Assembly: GCA_037577475.1 (NCBI GenBank)
Contig: JBAGJB010000189.1
Span: forward strand, 62,001 to 126,000
Length of the DNA: 64,000 nt
Direction of reading: 5' to 3'
Source of the DNA: Chaunax sp. Z400
Lineage: Eukaryota > Chordata > Actinopteri > Lophiiformes > Chaunacidae
Shown here: piece after piece, positions 1 to 11,092 of the stretch
Layout of the letters: the number at the start of each line of letters is the position of its first letter
Numbering within the stretch: position 1 is the stretch's first letter
Position numbers and translations under genes: made by a program
The notes under the pieces: generated by a model
What the model saw: the letters and a program-made list of their open reading frames with translations, nothing else
The model's database searches: none
Told to the model about the DNA's origin: nothing

Positions 1-2440
1 ACCTTTAGTTAAACCTTTAGTATAAACTTTTAGTCAAACCTTTAGTATAAACCTTTACTATAAACCTTTAGTTAAACCTTTAGTATAAACCTTTAGTTAA
101 ACCTTTAGTATAAACTTTTAGTCAAACCTTTAGTATAAACCTTTAGTATAAAAATTTTAGTTAAACCTTTAGTTAAACCTTTAGTATAAACCTTTAGTTA
201 AACCTTTAGTATAAACCTTTAGTATAAACCTTTAGTTAAACCTTTAGTATAAACCTTTACTATAAACCTTTTGTTAAACCTTTAGTAAAACCTTTAGTAT
301 AAACCTTTAGTATAAACCTTTAGTTAAACCTTTAGTATAAACCTTTAGTATAAACCTTTAGTATAAACCTTTAGTTAAACCTTTAGTTAAACCTTTAGTT
401 AAACGTTTAGTATAAACCTTTAGTATAAACCTTTAGTTAAACCTTTAGTATAAACCTTTAGTTAAACCTTTAGTATAAACCTTTAGTTAAACCTTTAGTA
501 TAAACCTTTAGTATAAACCTTTAGTATAAACCTTTAGTTAAACCTTTAGTTAAACCTTTAGTATAAACCTTTAGTATAAACCTTTAGTTAAACCTTTAGT
601 TAAACCTTTAGTAGAAACCTTTAGTATAAACCTTTAGTTAAACCTTTAGTATAAACCTTTAGTTAAACCTTTAGTTAAACCTTTAGTTAAACCTTTAGTA
701 TAAACCTCTAGTTAAACCTTTAGTATAAACCTTTAGTATAAACCTTTAGTATAAACCTTTAGTATAAACTTTTAGTCAAACCTTTAGTTAAACCTTTAGT
801 ATAAACCTTTAGTATAACCCTTTAGTATAAACCTTTAGTTAAACCTTTAGTTAAACCTTTAGTAGAAACCTTTAGTATAAACCTTTAGTTAAACCTTTAG
901 TATAAACCTTTAGTTAAACCTTTAGTATAAACCTTTAGTATAAACTTTTAGTTAAACCTTTAGTTAAACCTTTAGTATAAACCTTTAGTATAAACCTTTA
1001 GTATAAACTTTTAGTATAAACCTTTAGTTAAACCTTTAGTTAAACCTTTAGTAGAAACCTTTAGTATAAACCTTTTGTTGAACCTTTAGTATAAACCTTT
1101 ACTTAAACCTTTAGTTAAACCTTTAGTATAAACCTCTAGTTAAACCTTTAGTATAAACCTTTAGTATAAACCTTTAGTATAAACCTTTAGTTAAACCTTT
1201 AGTATAAACCTTTAGTATAAACCTTTACTATAAACCTTTAGTTAAACCTTTAGTATAAACCTTTAGTTAAACCTTTAGTATAAACTTTTAGTCAAACCTT
1301 TATTATAAACCTTTAGTATAAACCTTTAGTATAAACCTTTATTATAAACCTTTATTATAAACCTTTAGTATAAACCTTTATTATAAACCTTTATTATAAA
1401 CCTTTAGTATAAACCTTTAGTATAAACCTTTATTATAAACCTTTAGTATAAACCTTTAGTTAAACCTTTAGTATAAACCTTTAGTATAAACCTTTAGTAT
1501 AAACCTTTAGTTAAACCTTTAGTTAAACCTTTAGTATAAACCTTTAGTATAAACCTTTAGTTAAACCTTTAGTATAAACCTTTAGTTAAACCTTTAGTAT
1601 AAACCTTTAGTATAAACCTTTAGTATAAACCTTTAGTATAAACCTTTAGTTAAACCTTTAGTTAAACCTTTAGTTAAACCTTTAGTATAAACCTTTAGTT
1701 AAACCTTTAGTATAAACCTTTAGTTAAACCTTTACTATAAACCTTTAGTTAAACCTTTAGTATAAACCTTTAGTTAAACCTTTAGTATAAACCTTTAGTA
1801 TAAACCTTTAGTATAAACCTTTAGTATAAACCTTTAGTTGAACCTTTAGTATAAACCTTTAGTATAAACATTTAGTATAAACCTTTAGTTAAACCTTTAG
1901 TTAAACCTTTACTATAAACCTTTAGTAATAAACCTTTAGTAATAAACCTTTAGTATAAACCTTTAGTATAAACCTTTAGTATAAACCTTTAGTTGAACCT
2001 TTAGTTGAACCTTTAGTATAAACCTTTAGTTAAACCTTTAGTATAAACCTTTAGTATAAACCTTTAGTATAAACCTTTAGTATAAACCTTTAGTATAAAC
2101 CTTTAGTATAAACCTTTAGTATAAACCTTTAGTATAAACCTTTAGTATAAACCTTTAGTATAAACCTTTAGTATAAACCTTTAGTATAAACCTTTATTAT
2201 AAACCTTTAGTATAAACCTTTAGTATAAACCTTTATTATAAACCTTTAGTATAAACCTTTAGTATAAACCTTTATTATAAACCTTTATTATAAACCTTTA
2301 GTATAAACCTTTAGTATAAACCTTTATTATAAACCTTTAGTATAAACCTTTAGTTAAACCTTTAGTATAAACCTTTAGTTAAACCTTTAGTATAAACCTT
2401 TAGTATAAACCTTTAGTTAAACCTTTAGTATAAACTTTTA
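1..2440. repeat. satA satellite array, 12/13-bp monomer (left array)
   Basis: Tandem array of two interchanging monomers, CCTTTAGTATAAA (13 bp) and CCTTTAGTTAAA (12 bp), with scattered variants such as CTATAAA, TTATAAA and GTCAAA. It runs off the left edge of the window. Its first bases match the part of the right-hand array near 37893 onward, including the order of rare variants, so this is the end of a duplicated block. It is not the vertebrate telomere repeat (TTAGGG). It ends at 2440, where it passes into satB through the shared word AGTAT. No gene is visible in it. Confidence 0.97.
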
Positions 2441-5400
2441 TAGTATGTATAGTATGTACAGTATGTATAGTATGTATAGTATGTACAGTATGAATAATAT
2501 GTATAGTATGTACAGTATGAATAATATGTATAGTATCTACATTATGAATAGTATGTGTAGTATAGACAGTATGTTTAGTATGAATAGTATGTATAGTATG
2601 AATAGTATGTATAGTATGTATAGTATGTACAGTATGAATAGTATGTATAGTATGAATAGTATGAATAGTATGTACAGTATGAATAGTATGTACAGTATGT
2701 ACAGTATGAATAGTATGTATAGTATGAATAGTATGTATAGTATGTACAGTATGAATAGTATGTACAGTATGAATAGTATGTATAGTATGTACAGTATGAA
2801 TAGTATGTACAGTATGAATAGTATGTATAGTATGTACAGTATGAAGAGTATGTATAGTATGAATAGTATGTATAGTACGAATAGTATGTATATTATGAGT
2901 AGTATGTATAGTATGTACAGTATGAATAGTATGTATAGTATAAATAGTATGTATAGTATGTACAGTATGTATAGTATGAATAGTATGTACAGTATGAATA
3001 GTATGTATAGTATGTACAGTATGAATAGTATGTATAGCATGAATAGTATGTATAGTATGTACAGTATGAATAGTATGTACAGTATGAATAGTATGTATAG
3101 TATGTACAGTATGAATAGTATGTATAGTATGTACAGTATGAATAGTATGTATAGTATGTACAGTATGAATAGTATGAATAGTATGTATGGTATGTATAGT
3201 ACGAATAGTATGTATAGTATGAGTAGTATGTATAGTATGTACAGTATGAATAGTATGTACATTATGAATAGTATGAATAGTATGTACAGTATGAATAGTA
3301 TGAGTAGTATGTATAGTATGTACAGTATGAATAGTATGTATAGTATGTACATTATGAATAGTATGAATAGTATGTACAGTATGAATAGTATGTATAGTAT
3401 AAATAGTATGTATAGTATAAATAGTATGTATAGTATGTATAGTATAAATAGTATGTACAGTATGTATAGTATGTACAGTATGACTAGTATGTGTAGTATG
3501 AATAGTATGTATAGTAGGAATAGTATGTATAGTATGAATAGTATGTATAGTATGAATAGTATGCATAGTACGTATAGTATGTATAGTAGGAATAGTATGT
3601 ACAGTATGAATAGTATGTATAGTATGTATAGTATGAATAGTATGTACAGTATGAATAGTATGTATAGTATGTATAGTAAAAATAGTATGTATAGTATGAA
3701 TAGTATGTATAGTAGTAGTATGTGTAGTATGTATAGTATGAATAGTATGTATAGAATGAACAGTATGTATAGTATGAATAGTATGTATAGTATGTATAGT
3801 ATGAATAGTATGTACAGTATGAATAGTATGTATAGTATGTATAGTAAAAATAGTATGTATACTATGAATAGTATGTATAGTAGTAGTATGTGTAGTATGT
3901 ATAGTATGTATAGTATGAATAGTATGAATAGTATGTATAGAATGAACAGTATGTATAGTATGAATAGTATGTATAGTATGTACAGTATGAATAGTATGTA
4001 CAGCATGTATGGTATGTATTGTATGTACATTATGTAAAGTATGTATAGTATGAATAGTATGTATGGCATGTATAGTATGAATAGTATGTATGGTATGCAT
4101 GGTATGCATAGTATGTATAGAATTCATATGTATAGTATGAATAGTATGTATAGTATGAATAGTATGTATAGTATGTATAGTATGAATAGTATGTATAGTA
4201 GTAGTATGTGTAGAATGAATAGTATGTATAGTATGTATAGTATGAATAGTATGTATGGTATGCATGGTATGCATAGTATGTATAGAATTTATATGTATAG
4301 TATGTATAGTAAAAATAGTATGTATAGTATGAATAGTATGTATAGTAGTAGTATGTGTAGAATGAATAGTATGTATAATATGTATAGTATGAATAGTATG
4401 TATAGTATGAATAGTAGTAGTATGTATAGAATGAATAGTATGTATAGTATGAATAGTATGTATAGTATGAATAGTATGTACAGTATGAATAGTATTTTAT
4501 AGTATGAATAGTATGTACAGTATGATTAGTATGTACAGTATGAATAGTATGTATAGTATGTACAGTATGAATAGTATGTATAGTATAAATGGTATGTATG
4601 GCATGTATAGTATGAATAGTATATATGGTATGCATGGTATGCATAGTATGTATAGAATTTATATGTATAGTATGAATAGTATGTATAGTATGTAAAGTAA
4701 AAAATAGTATGTATAGTATGAATAGTATGTATAGTAGTAGTATGTGTGGAAATAATAGTATGTATAGTATGTATAGTATGAATAGTATGTATAGAATGAA
4801 TAGTATGTATAGTATAAATAGTATGTTTAGTAAAAAATATTATGTATATGTATGTAAAGTATGAATAGTATGTATAGTATGTATAGTATGTACAGTATGA
4901 ATAGTATGTATAGTATAAATAGTATGTATAGTATGTAGAGTATGTATAGTATGTATAGTATAAACAGTATGTTTAGTATGAATAGTATGTATAGTATGAA
5001 TAGTATGTACAGTATGAATAGTATGTATAGTATGAATAGTATGAATAGTATGTATAGTATGTACAGTATGAATAGTATGTATAGAATAAACAGTATGTTT
5101 AGTATAAATAGTATGTACAGTATGAATAGTATGAATAGTATGTATAGTATGAATAGTAGTAGTATGTGTAGAATGAACAGTATGTATAGTATGAATAGTA
5201 TGTATAGTATAAATAGTATGTATGGCATGTATAGTATGAATAGTATGTATAGTAGTAGTATGTGTAGAAATAATAGTATGAATAGTATGTATAGTAGGAA
5301 TAGTATGTATAGTATGAATAGTATGTATAGTATGTACAGTATGAATAGTACGCATAGTATGTATAGTATGTATAGTAGGAATAGTATGTACAGTATGAAT

Positions 5401-6140
5401 AGTATGTATAGTAGGAATAGTATGTACAGTATGAATACTATGTATAGTATGTACAGTATGAATAGTATGTACAGTATGTATAGTATGTACAGTATGAATA
5501 GTATGTATAGTATGTACATTATGAATAGTATGAATAGTATGTACAGTATGAATAGTATGTATAGTATGTATAGTATAAATAGTATGTATAGTATGTATAG
5601 TATAAATAGTATGTACAGTATATATAGTATGAATAGTATGTACAGTATGTATAGTATGAATAGTATGTATAGTATGAATAGTATGTATGGTATGCATGGT
5701 ATGCATAGTATGTATAGAATTTATATGTATAGTATGTATAGTAAAAATAGTATGTATAGTATGAATAGTATGTATAGTATGAATAGTATGTATAGTATGA
5801 ATAGTATGTATAGTATGTACAGTATGTACAATATGAATAGTATGTATAGTATGTACAGTATGAATAGTATGTACAATATGAATAGTATGTATAGTATGTA
5901 CAGTATGAATAGTATGTATAGTATGAATAGTATGTATAGTATGTACAGTATGAATAGTATGTATAGTATGTACAGTATGAATAGTATGAATAGTATGTAT
6001 AGTATGTATAGTATGTATAGTATAAATAGTATGTACAGTATGAATAGTATGTATAGTATAAATAGTATGTACAGTATGAATAGTATGTATAGTATGAATA
6101 GTAGTCGTATGTGTAGAATGAACAGTATGTATAGTATGAA
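2441..6140. repeat. satB satellite array 1, 9-bp monomer
   Basis: Tandem array of 9-bp units AGTATGTAT, AGTATGAAT and AGTATGTAC with rarer variants (AGTATGCAT, AGTATAAAT, AGTAGTAGT and others). Because 9 is a multiple of 3 and the units lack in-frame stops, long frames are open on both strands; these are by-products of the repeat and not genes. Landmark variants, for example a TTTAGTAAAAAATATTATG block near 4822, recur in the other satB arrays and define higher-order units. The array ends abruptly at about 6140 inside exon 8 of the DUF6729-like pseudogene. Confidence 0.97.
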
Positions 6141-8739
6141 TACATGTAGCTTGACCCCTCCCCTGGTCACCTCCCCCGTCTTCGTGTAGAGCTGCACTCC
6201 CTCTGGGTCCTGGATGCAGTGGAGGTGGCGACGCTGGGTCATCCAGATCTCCCCCATCCTGGCGCGGTCAATCAGCGGGACCCCCATGGTGTCCACAGCA
6301 TTCCAGAAGTGATCCAGCACCTCCTGGATCAGACGGTCGGCTTCTGGCTGCGCCCTGATCCGCCGCCGGCAGTGAGGAGCCATCTCAGGAATGGTCAGGT
6401 GGACGATGGCACCCGTCCCCATCTGGGACTGCTTTGCCCTCTTCAGCCGCTCCACATCCTCCCCGTCCCACTCAAAGATGGCAGTGGACAGGCGGGACAT
6501 GAAGGGGCCGTACAGCAGGTTGGCGTCGGTGGTGACGCCCCTCGCGAAGCGTCGCAAGAGGTGCCACACATCCAGGCGGACCATCAGCTGGTCCCACTCA
6601 CCAAACATCAGCCCGACCTAACAACGAATCATCAATCGGTCAGTCGTTTTAAATGGCAGCTGCAGTCAGCAGTGTGTCTGTGTGTGAGAGACGCCACGGT
6701 ACCTTGGGCTGGTGGTTGCGAGTGCAGCAGTCCCGGTCCACGTAGAGCACCTGAGGGGGTGCCACCCTGGCCTCCCTGTAGCGCCGCATGAGCCCCTGCG
6801 CCATGGCTACCAGTCCATCCCCCTCGCAGGCGGTGAGGACGGAGATGAGCACCTGCCCGTACTCGTTGCCCACGTTGGTCACCCATCCTGCTGTCCCAGC
6901 GGCCTTACCGGCCAGTTTCTTGGTCATCTGCATGAGACACAGTGAAGAACATTGTCACGTCACACACCGATTATACTTTCAAATAGTAAACATTGTCGGA
7001 CACACTGAGAGCACAATCCATAGAAATGCGTGCATCTTCCTAATCACAGCTCACCTTCTTGGTGGAGTCCAGCTTCAAAATGCTGCCAAACACCGAGGTA
7101 AGCCTGGCCTTGGTCTCCGGCAGGCGGGCGAGGGCGTCCCGCACGTACACGGAGAGCAGCCAGGACGCAGAGGGCACTGGTGGCATCTTTGGCAGCTGCT
7201 GCAGGTCCTGCTGTTCCGTGACGCCGAGCAACTCCAACACAGAGAGGTAGCGGATGACGCGCCCCGCCCACTCTGAGCTGTGCTGGTCCCTCAAGGTTTT
7301 TCTGAGGCAAGCCGCACTTTTGCCCAAAGTGCGCTCCGTCAAATGCCCCACCACCGCCTTGTCGCAGGACAACCCGAGTGTGTGGTGAAGAGGTCAATCG
7401 TGTGCTATGCTGCAGTAAATAATTGAATGAATAAATAAATACACAAGCCTTCTTATTTCTGCTTACTTGTAGGTCAGGATGGCAGGAAACTGCATCTGGT
7501 GCCCCAGGTCCAGCTGGTCCATGATATCCTGGGACCAGGCAGCAACCTTGCGCTTACATGACAGGCATTCCAGGTACTCCGTGCCCATGAAGTACCAGCC
7601 TGTCATGTCCAGGACCCTCCGCACCGTCTTGTACAGACCAGCCCCTGTGAGTTTGTGGCCACATCCCTTGCACACAAACCTGCACGCCCACATCCTGTAG
7701 GGCGCCCACAGGAAGAAGCGTGTGTGAAAAAAGGGATGGCACGAGGCAGGGGGCTGCGCGTACAGGGGCCGGTCTCCTGGGGGGGACCACCAGAGATGGA
7801 GGTCACTGACGAGGACGGGATGTCCTCCCACACCTCTGGTGAAGAGAGCTCAGCCCAGCCAGTCCTGCTGCTCCACCGGCAGCGCCTTCCTCCACTTCTT
7901 GGGCAGCAGCTGCAACGTTCACATCGCATCCGTCAGTACTATTTTAAGTACTAATATCATTTTGCTTATTACTAGAAAATTATATCTCACCTCTGCACCG
8001 GTGGAGGTGGGCTGCGCGAGCTGTTTGGGGGGAGGGGGTCCTGAAGGTCCTGGGCGGGCGACAGGTGCTGCGGCATCCCTGGCAACTGCAAATTTCAGCC
8101 AGTCAGTCAGTCAGTCAGTCAGTCAGTCAGCCAGCCAGCCAGTTGAACGACTGACAGGACATGGCGTACAAAAAACCAAAATGCACTCACGCTGAGAGTC
8201 GACCTCCACAGCAGCGGCGACGAGGACGTCGTCCGTCAGGTCACCGGATGCAGCGCCTGCACAAGAAGTGAATGTAGGACTGTATGACATTTGCACTTTT
8301 AACAGGACTCGTGAGACGCCTACACAACAAGGGGAGAGGGTCTTACTGGTCGACGGACGTGCTGTGTCCTGGCGGGCAGGCGGAGTAGCCGCTGGAACTC
8401 TGGCCGCTGCATCCTGGTTGGTGCGACCGACCAAGTACACCTGCAGCTGCTTCAGCCGCGACCCGGCCTGTGGCTTCTGGCGCGTCACCCACTGCACGTA
8501 CCTATGGACAAACAGGGCAAACCGAATGAGTGTTTTCTCCATAGTTGACCTGTGAATTTTTACAATTGAAAAATGATGACTTCTCAATACTCACGTCCTG
8601 CTCTCCCGGTCAGTTGCTTCGTACAGTGAAGCATAGGTCCTGCTGGCGTGCACCCCAAAACCTACGCAACACTTATCCATGCCCCTCACCGACTCTGCTC
8701 CCTCCCGCATCCGCCGCTCCTTCACTGCCACCATGACAG
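6141..8739 (-). pseudogene. DUF6729-like transposase-type gene, copy 1 (truncated, defective)
   Basis: By alignment to copy 2, the exons on the minus strand are: exon 1 (3' part only) 8595-8739, exon 2 8347-8501, exon 3 8191-8256, exon 4 7991-8085, exon 5 7467-7909, exon 6 7055-7373, exon 7 6703-6927 and exon 8 6141-6617. Several lesions are visible. The 5' half of exon 1 is replaced by a 31-bp minisatellite. Exon 5 carries an in-frame TGA at 7850-7852 where copies 2 and 3 read CGA (Arg). The exon 6 acceptor is CGG instead of CAG (base 7375). Exon 8 is cut by satB right after the codons for KLHV. The remaining sequence is almost identical to copy 2, so these are recent losses. Family assignment is from memory of fish DUF6729 proteins (CxxCG...CxxC zinc-ribbon-like segment in exon 5); a full description is under copy 2. 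Confidence 0.85.
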
Positions 8740-9165
8740 ACCAAAACACACACAAATTATAAAAACACACCGCAAAACACACACAAATTATAAAAACACA
8801 CCGCAAAACACACACAAATTATAAAAACACACCGCAAAACACACACAAATTATAAAAACACACCGCAAAACACACACAAATTATAAAAACACACCGCAAA
8901 ACACACACAAATTATAAAAACACACCGCAAAACACACACAAATTATAAAAACACACCGCAAAACACACACAAATTATAAAAACACACCGCAAAACACACA
9001 CAAATTATAAAAACACACCGCAAAACACACACAAATTATAAAAACACACCGCAAAACACACACAAATTATAAAAACACACTGCAAAACACACACAAATTA
9101 TAAAAACATACTGCAAAACACACACAAATTATAAAAACACACTGCAAAACACACAAATTATATAA
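8740..9165. repeat. 31-bp minisatellite, about 13 units
   Basis: Tandem array of a 31-bp unit that reads as ACACACAAATTATAAAAACA followed by CACCGCAAAAC. There are about 13 units; the last few carry CACTGC or CATACTGC variants, and the final one is shortened to AATTATATAAAGGC. It begins exactly where the homology of exon 1 to copy 2 stops (base 8739), so it is the replacement sequence for the lost 5' half of the gene. The matching array at 46807-47262 has about 14 units. Confidence 0.95.
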
Positions 9166-9390
9166 AGGCAAAGCAAATATACACATACAAAGAAAAGACA
9201 CACACAAACAAAAAAGATAAGATAAACACACTGCACACAATTATGTTCTAAAAATAAACAAATCCATCACTTCCCCCCCTCTGCTTCTCTTTCCTGTCTC
9301 TTCCTTCTGTCCTGTTTTCTCTTTTCCTTTCTCTTCATTTTCTGCGCAAGTCTTTGCTCCTTCCTTTTGAATCTTTCTGCTCTCCTCTTT
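9166..9390. other. Pyrimidine-rich (minus strand K/R/E-rich) segment, rearranged relative of 16930-17300
   Basis: An A-rich stretch is followed by a C/T-rich tract that on the minus strand reads as a Lys/Arg/Glu-rich peptide. The segment resembles 16930-17200 in content and order: AAACACAC-type DNA, then a run of C, then CTTTCCTGTCTCTTCCTTC, then CTGCTCTCCTC followed by TTGCC. It is therefore probably a displaced fragment of the region upstream of copy 2. No credible gene is seen. Confidence 0.5.
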
Positions 9391-9433
9391 GCCAACAAGG
9401 GGAGAGGGTCTTACTGGTCGACGGACATGCTGT
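9391..9433 (-). pseudogene. Fragment of DUF6729-like exon 2 and its splice donor
   Basis: These 43 bases match the intron 2/exon 2 junction of the gene copies (8327-8369 in copy 1) with one mismatch (GGACATG against GGACGTG), including the TCTTAC complement of the splice donor. The match stops at GCTGTGT, where satB begins. It marks the satB edge opposite to the exon 8 break. Confidence 0.85.
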
Positions 9434-11092
9434 GTACAGTATGAATAATATGTATAGTATGTACAGTATGAATAGTATGTATAGTATGAATAGTATGTAT
9501 AGTATGTACAGTATGTACAGTATGAATAGTATGTACAGTATGAATAGTATGAATAGTATGTACAGTATGAATAGTATGTATAGTATGTACAGTATGAATA
9601 GTATGTATAGTATGTACAGTATGAATAGTATGAATAGTATGTATAGTATGTACAGTATGAATAGTATGTATAGTATGTACAGTATGAATAGTATGTATAG
9701 TATGTACAGTATGAATAGTATGTATAGTATGTACAGTATGAATAGTATGTATAGTATGTACAGTATGAATAGTATGTATAGTATGTACAGTATGAATAGT
9801 ATGTACAGTATGAATAGTATGTACAGTATGTACAGTATGTACAGTATGAACAGTATGAATAGTATGTATAGTATGTACAGTATGTATAGTATGTACAGTA
9901 TGTATAGTATGTACAGTATGAATAGTATGTACAGTATGAATAGTATGTACAGTATGAATAGTATGTACAGTATGAATAGTATGTACAGTATGTACAGTAT
10001 GAATAGTATGTACAGTATGTACAGTATGTATAGTACGAATAGTATGTATAGTATGAGTAGTATGTATAGTATGTACAGTATGAATAGTATGTACAGTATG
10101 AATAGTATGTATAGTATGAATAGTATGTATAGTATAAATAGTATGTATAGTATAAATAGTATGTATAGTATAAATAGTATGTGTAGTATGTATAGTATAA
10201 ATAGTATGTACAGTATGTATAGTATGAATAGTATGTACAGTATGTATAGTATGAATAGTATGTATAGTATGTACAGTATGAATAGTATGTGTAGTATGTA
10301 CAGTATGACTAGTATGAATAGTATGTATAGTATGTACAGTAGGAATAGTATGTATAGTAGGAATAGTATGTATAGTACGAATAGTATGTATAGTACGAAT
10401 AGTATGTATAGTACGAATAGTATGTATAGTATGTACAGTATGTATAGTATGTACAGTATGTACATTATGAATAGTATGAATAGTATGTACAGTATGAATA
10501 GTATGTATAGTATAAATAGTATGTATAGTATAAATAGTATGTGTAGTATGTATAGTATGTGTAGTATGTATAGTATAAATAGTATGTACAGTATGTATAG
10601 TATGAATAGTATGTACAGTATGTACAGTATGTACAGTATGAATAGTATGTATAGTATGTACAGTATGTACAGTAGGAATAGTATGTATAGTAGGAATAGT
10701 ATGTATAGTATGAATAGTATGAATAGTATGTACAGTATGAATAGTATGTACAGTATGAATAGTATGTATAGTATGAATAGTATGTATAGTATGTACAGTA
10801 TGAATAGTATGTACAGTATGAATAGTATGTACAGTATGAATAGTATTTACAGTATGAATAGTATGTATAGTATGAATAGTATGTATAGTATGTACAGTAT
10901 GAATAGTATGTATAGTATGTACAGTATGAATAGTATGAATAGTATGTATAGTATGTACAGTATGAACAGTATGTATAGTATGAACAGTATGTATAGTATG
11001 TACAGTATGAATAGTATGTATTGTATGTACAGTATGAATAGTATGTATAGTATGTACAGTATGAATAGTATGTACAGTATGTATAGTATGAA
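9434..11092. repeat. satB satellite array 2
   Basis: About 1.66 kb of the 9-bp AGTATGTAT/AGTATGAAT/AGTATGTAC repeat between the exon-2 fragment on the left and exon 8 of gene copy 2 on the right. It starts like the array at 47534, but the two diverge within a few tens of bases. This array has fewer of the YYGCATGG-type variants than arrays 1 and 3. Confidence 0.96.

Noticed and set aside
1..2440. SatA as telomeric DNA
   Set aside because: The monomer CCTTTAGTATAAA is not TTAGGG-like, the arrays are interstitial, and they occur in both orientations.
2441..6140. Very long open frames (hundreds of codons) in satB on both strands
   Set aside because: They follow directly from a 9-bp period without stop codons; composition is only the repeat unit and there are no start or splice contexts.
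8740..9165. Minisatellite as a CRISPR array
   Set aside because: The units are contiguous without unique spacers, and the sequence context is eukaryotic with spliced genes.
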